Source of the DNA: Cryptomeria japonica
Taxonomy: Eukaryota > Streptophyta > Pinopsida > Cupressales > Cupressaceae
Assembly: GCF_030272615.1 (NCBI RefSeq)
Contig: NC_081413.1
Span: 156,115,349-156,179,348 of the forward strand
Reading direction: 5' to 3'
DNA: 64,000 nucleotides
Shown here: one piece after another, positions 10,024-22,870 of the stretch
How positions within the stretch are numbered: position 1 is the stretch's first letter
Layout of the letters: every line of letters starts with the position of its first letter
Translations under genes and position numbers: made by a program
The notes under the pieces: model-generated
Databases searched by the model: none
Told to the model about the DNA's origin: nothing
What the model saw: only the letters and a program-made list of their open reading frames with translations

Positions 10024-13000
10024 TGTAGTGTCCACCCTTGATTTGACTTATTTTGACTAGATTTGACTTTTATATTATGCTTGATAGACTTATCTAGACT
10101 ATATTTTGATGATTTGGATGATGATTACTCGTGCTTTAGTGACTTATGATTGATGTTAGACACTATTGGAATTATATTATTTTGATTATCTATATGGATA
10201 TTGGTACTGTCATGATTGATCATATGATTTGATGATATATGTACTCGATGGATTTTATATTTTCACTATGTGATGGATTATTGATAGATTAGATTTATCA
10301 TGGTTTTGATGATGATTATGATTATACTAACCCTACTTCATCATTACATATGATGAGATGTTTATGAGATGTGTTTGACTATTGTTTGACTGTCTTTGTG
10401 ATAGAGACGATTTCACATCACTCATTGCGAGCGGGATGTGTCGTCGCGATTCTCTATCACTTGCTTGTTCTATATGTATATGTGGTATTGTCATTATGTG
10501 GTTGCAAGTACCAGACATCAACTCCACCTGGCTTCACAGGTCTAAGCATGTCTTTAGTTCCAATGGCTTATGTGGTTTGGAGATGGCATGAGTTCCCCTC
10601 ACATACTCTAGGTCTAAGTTGTTCACCGTGAGTAGTCAGTGTCTTGGCATAATTCGCCATGTCAGTTAGTAAGCTTGGTCCCTTGGTATTGTGAGTTCGG
10701 TTTATATCAGTTTATATACTTATTTATCTTAGAGTAATTATGTGGCTCTTGATGTGTAGTTTTATATTTGGTAATGTTTATTTTAAAGCATTTAATTTAA
10801 AGTTTTGAATATTTAATTATTTGGTATTTATATTCATTTGATAATTAACATTTATTGATTTTATGATTATTTAATATTTGATAAGCCTTATTCTTGTTTA
10901 ATATTTATTTAATATTTGTGATTTAATCTTTAATGGTATTTGATTATTTAGTTATTTGTTTGACCTTCTACGGTTTGATATTTATTTGATATCTTACATT
11001 TATTTGGTTCTTTAATTTATTTCATTAGCTTTTGGGTTATTTGATTTTAATCCCCATTTGGATTATTTATTTACAACTTATATTTATTTAATAGTTTGAC
11101 TTTTATTCCTAAGTGGGGTGTATGAACACATTAAATTAAATAAAGAAATAAAACAATCCCACTTAGTTGGATAAGTATATTTTATTTACTTTACCTACCC
11201 TTCACTCTCATTAGTTAAATTCAAAATAGGTGAATAAAATTATCTTATATGATGGGTTGGTAAAATATACTCCAAAATGAAATATTTTGATTGGTCGAGA
11301 TTGAGGCTAGGGTTTTGGATTATTGTTGCTTTTATTTTCATTCCCGTGAAGTTTTTCGGGTGGGTTGGCTCTTTTCTATAAATTTCTCCAGTAAGTTTTC
11401 TTCTTGGTTTTGGATTTCTTCTCTCTTGGTTTTGGCTGGAGCTTGGATTGGATTTGGTTTGGCTTGTGGGAGCTCTTCTTTAGCTTCAATCCATTACTTC
11501 AAGTTGCAAGTTGGAGTTCTTCACTTTGCATTTTGGCTTTCAATGACTTCTCTATGTATGCATTGCGTCTGCATTGTTTTGGGTCTAGGTTGAACTATTA
11601 CTTTACTCTGTAGTTTTATTATTGTTGAAGGTTAATAGTTGGGAGGGAAACTTTATGTTATGAGAGTTTTTATATAGTTGCTGGGATATATATATATACA
11701 TGGGTTTTTCCTGTGTATGGCATTTCACTACTCTGTGAAAATTGGTGTGAAGATCTTTGGTTTATTAATCCTTGTTTGGATGAGAGTAGATTGGTTTTCC
11801 CTTTGTGAGTTCTTCAGTTGTGATTGTTTGTGTTTGTCTTCATTGGATTCTCTATGAGTTTTTCAATGGTTCTATTTGTTTTATGCCATGACGATATTTG
11901 ATTAAATCTTGGTTTATAGTCTAAGATATTTTGGTGTGTTTATACCTATGTATTCCTTGTTTCTGGGCATCTCTTTTTATATGTTTTTTGAGCCCTTTTG
12001 TAAAGTCTAGATTTTATTATTTTACCTGATTTTTTTCTAAGTTTTTTGTAAGTCTTGTGCAAAAGCATTGTCTTAATGTGCAAAAGTGTTGTTCTATATT
12101 GCATTTGTGCAGCATAAGCGTTGTCTTAGGATACATATGCTCAATTCTGGAAACATAAGCGTCGTTCTTCTTGATAGAAGTGTTGTCCTTTTTGGAAGAA
12201 GTGTTGTACTCTGGGGCAACAGCACTAACCTGTCTGTGTTTTGTGTCCTTCCAATTTTGCTCATTTTCGAGGTATTTTCCTAAATTAATTTTGTACCAGA
12301 GGCTTTATTTGAGGACTGTTAATATTTCCCAGTTTTGGGTTTGATCAGTTTTGATGCATTTTGATGGTTTTGAGTATATTTGTTTCTCTATGCATTGTGA
12401 ATATTTTAGACTCTCTTCCATGTGGATAGGCCATGGATGATTGAGATGATTACTATGTTGTTTTGGACTGGCAAGTGAGTAGGCCTTGCTGTGATTTTAT
12501 CATTTATTTGATGGCAGCATTTGATGGCTCGATATGCCCTTAGTTTATTGCTAGCCAAGAGGTTCATTTTGCTATATTGATGTTGTTGTAGCCTTGCTTA
12601 TGTTGTAAGAGTATGTGTGGAAGTTGTTGGCTGGATTGAGTATTATTTTCATGTAATTATGTTGGTAGAGCCTCTTGTGATTTATTGTTGGGCCATGTTA
12701 GGAGGAGTGGGCTTCCTTGTGATGGTCGGGCTCATGAGAGATAGGCTTGCATGAGGTTCCTTGTAAGGATGCATGAAGTCTAGACCACCAGGGCACATTG
12801 GATTTTTCCATGATTTGTGAATAAGTGATAACCTAATAATTGATGGGTTGCGTAGTTAGATTAATTAATAAGATGATAAATTGATTTGTGCCTCATGACT
12901 TAGTCCTAGGGAGGATGTTTTAGGACAAGCATGAGAAGGTCGTAAAGATGGTAAGCTAATCTCTCTTAGTCTCTCATAGGTTGAGATGGCTCCACATGTC

Positions 13001-14160
13001 CATCAGGCTAGTGCCTTGTATTATTATGTTATTATGTTTTAAGGATGGCATGTGATGACACTCCACTCCTACATGTGTTTCCCCTTTATGATTTATGATT
13101 ATGCTTATTGGATGCATTTATGTCTTGATGAGTTTTACACCTCGAGGAGTTCATTCTTGTTGTATGTGTGAGTTCTTGCTTGAGAGTCCTTGTGTGGTTA
13201 GGCTCCTTGGTTATAGGTGCCAGATTAGGTTTAGAGTATGTGTTGGGACCTTATTTCATCTCTTAGCATGGGAGTGGTTCTATTGGTTCCACATGGTCGA
13301 GAGGTTGGCGCTTTTTAGCCATTGGGATGTTCTCTTGGATTTTTCTTGCGTGGATGTGGATTCTTCTTCATGATGTACTATGGATGTACCTTGTAGAATA
13401 TTTATGTGATGGATAAGATAGAATGCATGTAATGTAACATTCTTGTATATAGTAGATGGATTCTTGTAGTAGAAAGAGTTATGCTCATGATGTATTTAAT
13501 ATACTCATATTTGTAAGATGAATTGTAGTTGGAAATTGGAATTTAGGCATATTGTATTTGTACTGTTATAGAGATTTGATCTTATGAAACATGGAAATAA
13601 GTGGATTATAGTTGGAATAGAATATAATTTTATTATGGCTTAGTTGTATTATTTCATGGAATGTTTATAGGTTAGTTAGAATGTTAAATAATCTTGAAAG
13701 AGGAATATTCATAGATTAATAATTGAATATGTTAGAAGATGTTAATTGGATCTAGTAAATAGAAATGATTAACAGAGATGCATTGGTAGAAAGGAAATTA
13801 TGCATATCATGAGGAATAAGTAATGTTGTAGGTTGCATATCTCATGGTTAAAGAATTAGAATATGATGCATTAATGAAGGTGAAATATACCTATCATGTG
13901 TGTAGTATGTTATTGTGGAAATGAATTAAGTAATGATGTTAAAGTACCCTAGAGAAAAATTATTGATGTGTTATTTCCGCTTGCATTATTCGATGAAATG
14001 AGCAATGATGTATGTTCATATTGGTTAATTGGTTAATGAATGTAAATATATGGAGATGTTATATGTTGCATTAGTTGTTATAGATGTTAATTAAGAAAAA
14101 AATTATCTCCATTTTTATATTATTGTTTAGTTTCTTTAGGGTACTTTGGCAGGCATTACA
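10024..14160 (+). repeat. Gypsy2 5' LTR (4137 bp)
   Basis: It aligns along its full length with 26303-30466, starts TGTAGTGTCC and ends GGCATTACA next to the primer site. Open frames inside (for example 11291-11593) recur in the other LTR but have no coding similarity. A block at about 10510-10620 (AACTCCACCTGGCTTCACAG) is also present, inverted, in the solo LTR at 54099-58095, showing family relationship. Confidence 0.92.
12040..12240 (+). repeat. Degenerate short tandem repeats in Gypsy2 5' LTR
   Basis: Variants of a unit like AGAAGTGTTGTC or AAAAGCGTTGTCTT recur about eight times (TGCAAAAGCATTGTC, GCAAAAGTGTTGTT, CATAAGCGTTGTC, CATAAGCGTCGTT, GAAGTGTTGTCC, GAAGTGTTGTAC). The same array, diverged, sits at about 28345-28545 in the 3' LTR. 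Confidence 0.65.
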
Positions 14161-14163
14161 ACT

Positions 14164-14176
14164 TGGTATCAGAGCC
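14164..14176 (+). other. Gypsy2 primer-binding site (tRNA-iMet type)
   Basis: TGGTATCAGAGCC lies three bases after the LTR end and matches the initiator tRNA-Met primer-site consensus exactly. Confidence 0.9.
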
Positions 14177-14336
14177 CATGTCCAACACTCGGTACTCTGG
14201 TTTCGATTGAGCCCATTGTGCATTTTAGCATTTGGTATGGGGTAGCCGAGTGGTTTTATCTCTGCCATTTATTTTTCCTTGTTATAGTTCCCTTAGATGT
14301 ATAGCTTATAGTTTCCTTTGCATTTGCTCAGATAAG

Positions 14337-14402
14337 ATGTCTTTTAGGGGTAGAGATCGTTGTCGTGCTAGTCGCATGGGTACTTGTAGGAACCCTCACC
14401 CC
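14337..14402 (+). pseudogene. Gypsy2 gag, N-terminal fragment
   Basis: ATG at 14337 opens MSFRGRDRCRASRMG, an Arg-rich gag start, and is cut after 22 codons by Copia1. Removing Copia1 and one TSD copy rejoins this frame to 21744 without a shift. Confidence 0.65.
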
Positions 14403-15850
14403 TGTTGGCATATGATGAAGTGGTGATAATGTATGTTGTCACTGATGTCAATAAGTGAACAGGTATATGGCACTCAAGCAGGTGAACTGATATAAACCAG
14501 TGTGAATACTGGAAGCAACTATAGTCAACCGGAATGGAGTGAACCGGTGTCGGGGTTCACAGTTTGAATATCGGTTTGTAGTCTCAGTTCAGCTTGAGGG
14601 TTTCCGGTTTGGCGATCTAACTTGTGCGGTATAATCGATGAGCCTTTGTGATGAGTTAGTTAGGAGATAAGGATGAGATGGAGATGCCACGTCATCTTGT
14701 GCATGTGAAGAATCTCTTTGAGGATCTTGCGCATGAAGAGCGAATGCATTAAATGTCTACCTTGGGAATGCACATTTCTCTTAGTGGTGTGTGAAGAATG
14801 TGTGATGGGTTAATAACTTCTAGGTGCAGTGAACATTAAACAATGCAGAACAACTTGAGATCTTTCTCAGATTGTTCTATTCTATGCAATGCATTTTAAC
14901 GGTCAGGATTGGACCGCTTCTAACTTAAAACCTAAATGTGTAGGGTTTAGGGTTTATGCTACCGACCTAATTCTTGTCTATAAGGTCGATGATGTTTGTT
15001 ATTGTTTATGTTGGAAAAAGTTGTGTTTGTGTCCACGTGTTGAGACACTTTCCAAACCAAGGTGTGGAATATGCAGAGTGTGATTGCAGAGGAGAGGGAC
15101 TGAAAAGGATCTGCCTTAGCATAGTAGTGTTGTTATCAAATTAGAGTCTTACCTATTATCTTCTAACCATTTCAACAGAAGGAAAATCCCTTGACTGGGT
15201 AGCTTTAACAGACTTGTTGTAAATCCTCCAACCAGGTGACTCGAGCTCATTGAGTTCTTTAAATCCTCTAGCGAGGTAACCTTTAACAAGGTTTCAACCT
15301 TTAATAGAGTTTATAGCCATCCCTTAACCAGGTGATCCCTAACAGGATTGGTTCCTAACAGAACCTTATTGTAAAGTCTTTAATCGGACTAGGATCTTAA
15401 TAGAACAAACTTCAAAAGAGTTCAAAACAATCTTGTGGGTATTCATCCCCACCGTGGTTTTTCCCATTTGGGTTTCCACGTGAAAAATCTGTGTGTTATG
15501 GGTTGTGAGTTTTCATATGATGATTGAGTAGTTTTTGATTAAGCTGAATATGCATATAGTGCTAAATGATTATGGTATTATTGATACAAGTAATGCATGA
15601 CTAAACTGGTAAAGTAGCTATCAAGATATGAGATCTATTGAATGTTGTTTGAAGTACTCTTGGTTAACCAGTTTAGTTGTTTGAAACATTTTTGTTTAAC
15701 TGGTATTGCTATGGTTAAGTACAGTGGTATTGACAACTGGTTATCTATGTTTAGAGAGTGTCAAAATATTGAAACAATTTTTTGTGTGTACTGATTCACC
15801 CCCCCCTCTCAGTGCCGGTTAGGGTATTAGTTGCTCATCATTATTCATTA
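14403..15850 (+). repeat. Copia1 5' LTR
   Basis: It starts TGTTGGCATATG and ends TTCATTA; the partner LTR ends TTCATCA, so the terminal CA has mutated here. A stretch at 15170-15420 holds repeated phrases such as TTAACCAGGTGATCCC and CTAACAGGATT, followed by the near-palindrome GTGGTTTTTCCCATTTGGG (15454-15480) shared with other copia LTRs in the window. A C-rich run (CCCCCCCTCTCAG) lies near the 3' end. Confidence 0.92.
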
Positions 15851-15868
15851 ATTTGTTTCAGAGCACCT
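15851..15868 (+). other. Copia1 primer-binding site, degraded
   Basis: TTTGTTTCAGAGCACC follows the LTR and matches TGGTATCAGAGC at most positions, so priming by tRNA-Met was probable before decay. Confidence 0.6.
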
Positions 15869-15921
15869 TCAGGTCCTCGGTGATATAATCTTAACCACTT
15901 GAGGCAAAAGATCCTACTTTA

Positions 15922-16780
15922 ATGATGAAGAGGGAAGGTCCTAAGTTCAATAGGGATAAATTCAAAATATAGAAGGACAGAATGAAGATTTATATCAAGA
16001 GTTTGGGTGCTAAGAACTGGAGCTATGTTGAGAATGCCTATGTAATCCCTACTGGCACTCTGACCAATGATCAGAAAAGAGAGATTCAATAAATTGGGCA
16101 AGTCATGGAAGCCCTTATTAGCAGCCTGTCTGATATTGAGTTCATTGATGTACAAGATAAGGATAGTCCTAAGGATGTTTGGGACACACTGGAAACCATT
16201 TATGGCAATGATGAGCATGTCAAGCAGGATAAGGAAGAAAGCCTCAGAGGAAAATTTGAAGACATGAGGATGGTTGAAGGAGAGACCATTCAGCAATATG
16301 GCATAAGGATCAAGACTATGGTTGGAGATATCAAGAGCACTAGTGGAACAATTGATGATGCCACCATTGTCAGTAAAGTTCTGAGATCATTGTTACCGTT
16401 CTATGCAATTAGGGTTGCCGCTATCCAAGAGCTAAGGTCTATTGACAAAACAAAGGTATCCTTAGACTCTATTATTGCTAAATAAATGCATATGAATTGA
16501 ATGGATATGTTGGTAGCATTCAGAAGACTGAGTCTGCCTTCAGAGCATCTGCTTCCTCCGCACCTACCAGGAGAGGAAAAGAGGTTAGCACTAGTAATGA
16601 ATCCAGGCCAAGCAAAGATATGGATGATGAGGAGATTCTGATGGAGTTTGAAGCTCTTCTCTCCAAGAGACTTCCAAAAGGCATCGGAAAATACAGAGGT
16701 AAGCTTCCTTTGAAGTGTTTTTCCTGCAATAAGATAGGACATATAGTTGTTAACTATCCTAACAATGACAATAAGGATAA
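15922..16780 (+). pseudogene. Copia1 gag (degenerate)
   Basis: From ATG 15922 the frame gives a copia-type gag (KFNRDKF, then LISSLSDIEFIDVQDKDS, then LRGKFEDMRM). Stops occur near 15970 (TAG for Trp) and 16090 (TAA for Gln), and a one-base deletion lies near 16485. After the shift comes the zinc knuckle at 16719-16757, CFSCNKIGHIVVNY, whose last Cys has become Tyr (TGT to TAT). The product would have packaged element RNA. Confidence 0.8.
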
Positions 16781-17174
16781 ACCAGAAAGGTTTAGAAAGT
16801 ATAAAGGAGGAGGTAGGAGAAATTATCTTGTTGCAGTGGATGAAGGTGTTACCGATGAAGAATCTGAGGATGAAGAGAGTGAGGGCATAGTGTTCATAGC
16901 TGTCAAGGAAGAGGTGTCTGACCAGAAAGCCCTTGTCTCTCGCATTGACAACTCTAATGAGTGGATCATTGATAGTGGGTGTTCTCACCACATGACTGGT
17001 GACCGAAGAAAGTTTCTAACTCTAGAAGAATATGATGGAGGTGTTGTCCGGTTTGGCAATGATGCACCCTGCATGGTAAAAGGAAAAGGATCCATCTCAC
17101 TGAATGGAAAGAGTAGTGCGGATCATGTCTACTGGGTGAAAGGTCTTAAGCACAACCTTTTGAGTGTTGCTTAG
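16781..17174 (+). pseudogene. Copia1 aspartic protease region
   Basis: WIIDSGCSHHMTGD near 16960-17005 is the copia protease motif, with the catalytic Asp codon at 16971-16973. GLKHNLLSVA just before the TAG at 17172-17174 is the conserved gag-pre-integrase junction, where families read AQLNE. Confidence 0.8.
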
Positions 17175-18350
17175 CTGAATGAAAATTGGAGTTCAAATGT
17201 GGGGTCTACAAATAATCGGAAAGAGTGGTGAACTTATTGCCACTGGTAAACAGACCAAAGGAAACTTGTTTCAGCTGAATGCCTAGATCAGTTAGTGTCT
17301 GATGGTGAAGTTTGATGACAGTTGGACATGGCATAGGAGACTCTATCATATAAACTTTGATAATATAGTAAAGGCTAGTAAGATCAAGGCAGTAAGAGGA
17401 TTGTCTTTGCTGAACAAGTTGGAGAATGCTTTGTGCAGAGAATGTCAACTTGGGAAGATGTCTTCCTCAACATTCAAAGGTAAGTCAGGGAGATTGGTAT
17501 TTTATGACTCTTAGCGATGACTGCTCAAGAATTATGTGGGTCACATTCTTGAAAGACGCGTCTGAGGCATTTGGAAATTTCAAAGCCTTTAGAGCATTGG
17601 TTGAGAAGGAAAGCGACAAAAGAATAAAATGCCTTAGAACTGATCAGGGAGGTGAAATTATGTCTAATGAATTCAACAAGTATTGTGAAGAGAACAACAT
17701 CAAGAGGTAGTTGTCTGCCCCAAGGACACCACAACAGAACGACATAGTAGAGAGGAATAACAGGATTGTAGTGGAAGAGGCCAGAACTATGTAAATCCAA
17801 GGAAAGGTAGCTCACACATTTTGGAGAGAAGCAGTAAGCACTGCACTCTATACTATGAACCGGGTACTCATCAAGAAAGGTAAAGACAAAACCCCCTATT
17901 TGTACTAGAATGGGAGAACTCCTAATTTAAGTTATTTCAAAGTATTTAGTAGAAAGTGCTATATCAGGAGAGGTGAGCATCTGAGCATGTTTGATGCTAA
18001 GAGTGATGAAGGAATATTTCTAGGATATTCCACTAAAATCAAAGCTCTCAAGTGTTACAACAACAAGATTCAGAAAATTGTTGAGCGTATCAATGTCAGG
18101 GTTGATGAATCCCCTGAGGAACCTGAGGAAACCAACAACAATCAAATAGAAGATGAACCAGGTTTAGCCTTCTGGGAACCGGTTAAGAAAGAAATAAGTG
18201 ACAAACACTACAAAGACCTCAGTGTTTCTATATCGGTAGAAGTTGTAGTAGGAGAAGAAGAAGATGAAGTGGAAGAAGAAGAAGAAGAGGAAAAGAAAGT
18301 GGAACTAGCTAGGGTCATTCCTAGGTATGTAAAAACTGCATCATGATCCA
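17175..18350 (+). pseudogene. Copia1 integrase
   Basis: The HHCC region spans about 17320-17460 (WHRRLYHINFDNI ... CRECQLGKM). The catalytic core follows with Asp in LSDDCSRIMWV (near 17515) and Asp in LRTDQGGE (near 17640); Glu is in the VERNN stretch near 17750. Stops or shifts lie near 17510, 17708, 17793 and 17908. The C-terminal part (LGYSTKIKALKCYN) ends in an acidic linker (18240-18300) before RT. Confidence 0.8.
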
Positions 18351-19380
18351 AAGCATATCAGTGGAGACAAAGATGCAGGGATACTCAAAAGGAGAAAGGT
18401 GAAATAAAATTCCTGCATGATTTTATAATTTGAGCCTAAGACCACTAGAGAGGCACTTACCGATGAAGACTGGATAAAGGCAATGGAAGAGGAACTGGAC
18501 CAGATAGAGAAGAATGCAACATGGTCCTTGGTACCCAGACCAAAATTCAAGAATGTTATAGGTACCAAATGGGTCTTCAGGAATAAGTTGAATGAAGAAG
18601 GCACAGTGGTAAGAAACAAGGTAAGACTTGTATGCAAAGGATATGCTCAAGAAGTAGGAGAAGACTATGGAGAAACCTTTGCCCCAGTGGCTAGACTGGA
18701 AGGCGTCTGAATGATACTTGCATTTGCAGCATTCAAAGGATTCAAGGTATACCAAATGGATGTGAAGTCTGCATTCTTGAATGGAATCCTAGAAGAAGTG
18801 TATATTGAGCAACCGGATGGGTTTTCTTTGTCAAAGAATAGTAACATAGTGTGTAGATTACACAAGGCCCTCTATGGATTGAAACAAGCACCAAGAGCAT
18901 GGTATGATTGGTTACACTCTCATCTTGTGAAGATAGGATTTTAGAGAACAAGTGAGGACAACAACATCTACCTGAAATCTGAAGGTGATCAGATACTGAT
19001 CTATGAAGTATTTGTAGATGACATAATCTTCGGAGGAGATGATGAAATGAGTCATGCATTTGCAGATGAAATGAAGAAAGAGTTTGAGATGTCTCTAATT
19101 GGAGAGATAAAGTTCTTCATTGGTCTATAGATTCAGAAAATGAAGGAGGGTGTCTTCATTACCCAGTCCAAGTATATCAAAGAGGTATTGAAGACCTTTG
19201 GCATGGAGGAGAGCAAACCGGTTGGAACACCGATGGTGACTGGCCACAAAATCACTAAGGAGGATGATTCATCAATGGTGAATGAGAAGGAGTACTGGTC
19301 AATGATCAGTAAGTTGCACTATGTGGTGCATAGTAGGCCGAATATTGCTCATGCGGTGGGCATAGTGGCCCATTTTTAGA
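18351..19380 (+). pseudogene. Copia1 reverse transcriptase
   Basis: Motifs run from GTKWVFRNKLNEEG (18570) through GEDYGETFAPVARL and [16 protein letters not shown] to the catalytic FVDD at 19011-19022 (copia YVDD class). TAG stops at 18942-18944, near 19128 and at 19377-19379 each replace an expected Gln. A TGA near 18708 also breaks the frame. The catalytic aspartates remain. Confidence 0.85.
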
Positions 19381-19963
19381 AAAGTCCAAGAGAATCCCAC
19401 TTGGTAGCGGTAAAGAGGATTCTTAGATATCTAAAAGGGACAATTGATTATGGATTGTGGTATCCATACAATGGTGACTTTGATCTCAAAGTGTTTACCA
19501 ATGCAGATTGGGTAGGTAATGTGGACGACCGAAAGAGTACAACCGGGAGAGCGTTCTTCCTCGGTGGGAGACTCATCTCATGGACAAGTAAGAAGCAGAG
19601 ATGTATTTCCTAGTCTACAGCTAAAGCGGAGTATACGGAAGCATTTATGAACTGCACTCAAGCAATCTGGATGAAGCATGTACTTGATGGCTTCAAAATG
19701 ACTGTATCTGAACCAATGAGTATTTTCTATGATAATACTAGTGCAATCAATATTTCCAAAAATCTAGTATTGCATACTAGGACCAAGCATATAGAGCTCA
19801 AGTATCATTTCTTGAGAGAAAAGGTTCAGAATAAAGAGGTTGTATTAGAACATGTTTCTAGTAAGGAGCAGCTAGCAGACATATTTAGTAAGCCCTTACC
19901 GAAGACTAAATTTATCTATTTGAGAGGTGAATTAGGGGTTCTACCCCTTCATGAAGTAAACTA
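19381..19963 (+). pseudogene. Copia1 RNase H
   Basis: RILRYLKGTIDYGLW, NVDDRKSTTGRAFFLGG and LADIFSKPLPKTKF give the copia RNase H and pol C-terminus. One TAG at 19611-19613 replaces the Gln of the usual SQST phrase. The pol stop lies at 19962-19964. Confidence 0.85.
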
Positions 19964-19964
19964 A

Positions 19965-20295
19965 AGTTGTGTGCTCCACATCAGTCAAGTACTACCATGT
20001 CAAATCTTACAGGATTGAAGTGATGAAGGATGCTACTCCACAGGCGGAGCAACATGGTAGAAATTGGAAGCTTGTGCCTCCACTTTGGCATTGTTGTCAA
20101 AGGGGGAGAAGATATCTGATGATGTATGGGGGAGATGATATATTGTTTGGAGAGAAGATGTTGAGCATATACACACTGATCAGTCCAGGTAATGATGATC
20201 TCTTAAGTTGCATAGGTATAGTGTCAACCAGTGTATAAATTTTTTAACTAGGCAATGATTCACTGAGTATTGCCATCAATGCCAAAGGGGGAGAT
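19965..20295 (+). other. Copia1 3' untranslated region and polypurine tract
   Basis: No conserved domain is seen after pol. The block ends in AAAGGGGGAGAT (20284-20295), the polypurine tract that primes plus-strand DNA synthesis, directly before the 3' LTR. Confidence 0.75.
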
Positions 20296-21743
20296 TGTTG
20301 GCATATGATGAAGTGGTGATAATGTATGTTGTCATTGATGTCAATAAGTGAACAGGTATATGGCACTCAAGCAGGTGAACCAGTATAAACTGGTGTGAAG
20401 ACTAGAAGTGGCTATAGTCAACCGGGATGGAGTGAACCGATGTCAGGGTTCACAGTTTGACTACCAATTTGTAGTCTCGGTTTAGGTCAAGGGTTTATGG
20501 TTTGGCGATCTGACTTGTGCGCTGCAATCGATGACATTTTGTGATGAGTTAGTTAGGAGATAAGGATTAGATCGAGATGCCACGTCAGCTTGTGCATGTG
20601 AAGAATCTCTTTGAGGATCTTGCACATGAAGAGTGAATGCATTAAATGTCTACCTCGGGAATGTGTGTTTCTCTTAGCAGTGTGTGAAGAACGCATGATG
20701 GGTTACTAACTTCCAGGTGCAATGAAGATTGGACAATGTAGAATGACTTGAGATCTTTCTTAGATTGTTCTATTCTATGCAATGCATTTTAATGGTCAGG
20801 ATCAGACCACTTTTAACTGAAAACCTAAATGTGTAGGGTTTAGGTTTTATGCTACCGACCTAATTGTTGTCTATAAGGTCGATGATGTTTTTTATTGTTT
20901 GTGTTGGCAAAAGTTGTGTTTGTGTCCACGTGTTGAGATACTTGCCAAACCAAGGTGTGGAATCTGCAGAGTGTGATTGCAGAGGAGAGGAACTAAAAAA
21001 GGATCTGCCTTAGCAAAGTAGTGTTGTTATCAAATTAGAGTCTTACATGTTGTCTTCTAACCATTTCAACAAAAGGAAAATCCCTTGACCGGGTAGCTTT
21101 AACAGGCTTGTTGCAAATCCTCTAACCAGGTGACTCAAGCTCATTGAGTTCTTTAAATCCTCTAGCGAGGTAACCTTTAACAGGGTTTCAACCTTTAACA
21201 AGGTTTATAGCCATCCCTTAACCGAGTGATCCCTAATAGGATCGGTTCCTAAAAAAACCTTATTGTAAAGTATTTAACCGGACTAGGCTCCTAATAGAGT
21301 GAACTTCAAAAGAGTTCAAAACAATCTTGTGGGTATTCATCCCCACTGTGGTTTTTCCCATTTGGGTTTCCACATGAAAAATCTATGTTATATGGGTTGT
21401 GAGTTTTCATATGATGATTGAGTAGTTTTTGATTAAGCTGAATATGCATACAATGTTAAATGATTGTGGTATTATTGATACAACTCATGCATGACTAAAA
21501 TGGTAAAGTGGCTATCAAGATCTGAGATCTATTGACTATCATTTGAAGTACTCTTGGTTAACCGGTTTAGTTTTCTGAAGCATTTCTGTTTAACCGATAT
21601 TGCTATGGTTAAGTACAGTGGTATTGACAACAAATTATTTGTGTTTAGAGAGTGTCAAAATATTGAAGAAAGTTTTTGTGTGTACTGATTCACCCCCCCT
21701 CTCAGTACCGGTTAGGGTATTAGTTGTTCATCATTTTTCATCA
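20296..21743 (+). repeat. Copia1 3' LTR
   Basis: It has the same length and order as 14403-15850, with scattered transitions. It starts TGTTGGCATATG and ends TTCATCA, then the TSD ACCCT. Confidence 0.92.
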
Positions 21744-22870
21744 ACCCTAGGGTTTCTGAAGAGTCACACCATGAGGAAAAGGAGTAGGAGCAACATAGAG
21801 ATGATCTGATTCTACAGTTGGTGAACGTGCTTCAGGATATTCTTGGTCGCGTAGGACCGAGACAGGAGGAGAACCAGCAGGAGGGATCTCGTCATTCGGA
21901 GCATCAGGAGAGATGGCGTTCATGTTCTCCTAGGAGGAGAATGGAGGTGGACTAGGAGGTGCTTGCAGCTAGTCACATCAAAGATTTGAATAAGACTTAT
22001 CCTCCTACCTTTGATGGCTTAGGAAGTGGCATGGAAGCAGAGACATGGTTATTGGACTTAGGTAGGTGTTTTGCTATGCATCAGTGTAGTAGTAACACCA
22101 AGGTGATATGTGCGATTTTGCATCTTCATGATTTTGTGGCGACATGGTGGCATATGGAGGAACAAAAGTTGCATTTGGACATAGCGACGATATCTTGGGA
22201 ATTATTCTTGGAGAGGTTTCGTGCTAGATTTCTTTTAGATCATTGGGGGTAGAGGAAGGTCGATGAGTTCCATGATTTCAGACAGCAGAGGATGATTATG
22301 GAGTAGTATGAGCGTAGATTCTTTGAGCTTAGACAATATGCTGGATATGCAGATGCTGAGCCGATGTTGATTTAGCACTTTGTTAGAGGTATCAATGATC
22401 GTATTGGTGGAGAGGTTTGGATGCACGGACCTAAGACCTTAGAGGCAGTTGTGGATAAGGCGAGATTAGTAGAGGAGAATCTTTCATTAACATTAGGAGG
22501 AGTGATTGGAGGATAGACAGTTAGGGCACCTATTACAAGATCTATGGTGAGAGGACCACAATAGCAGTCTTTAGGATATGCTAGGAGCCATCCTTCTTCT
22601 TTCTGTAGTGGTCAGCGGTTTAAGAAGAGGTTTTCTCAAGGGCAGAGATTTGCTCGAGGTGCCAGATTTCAGGTTGATAAGAGTCACAATTGTCAGTGTG
22701 ATAGGAGACCTACTCCTTCTCAGCTAGCGCAGAGTTCACAACCAACTTCTAGTAGAGGCAGTGTTTAGCAGTCGAGTACAACACTAGGTAGCAAAGTGTT
22801 TGTCAGGAGAGATTGCTTTGCATGTGGACAACCAGGTCACATTGTCATTCATTGTCCTCAGTGTACTTCT
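21744..22870 (+). pseudogene. Gypsy2 gag, main part
   Basis: After Copia1 the gag frame continues (RVSEESHHEEKE). The retrotransposon-gag core spans 21959-22500 (YPPTFDGLGSGMEAETWL ... FRARFLLDHWG), with TAG stops such as 22304-22306 and 22373-22375. The zinc knuckle CFACGQPGHIVIHC (22813-22854) is intact. Confidence 0.85.

Larger units (their letters stand above)
14403..21743 (+). mobile_element. Copia1: Ty1/copia retrotransposon inside Gypsy2 gag
   Basis: Two equal LTRs of 1448 bp (14403-15850 and 20296-21743) bracket gag, protease, integrase, RT and RNase H in copia order. TSDs are ACCCC (14398-14402) and ACCCT (21744-21748). The polypurine tract AAAGGGGGAGAT precedes the 3' LTR. The coding frames carry about a dozen stops and frameshifts, so it is dead. 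It resembles Copia2 in protein and in LTR layout, so the two are sister families. Confidence 0.92.

Noticed and set aside
11291-11593. 100-codon hydrophobic open frame in the Gypsy2 5' LTR, repeated at 27589-27891 in the 3' LTR
   Set aside because: The repetition only reflects the two LTR copies. Overlapping frames are also open, composition is T-rich and there is no domain.
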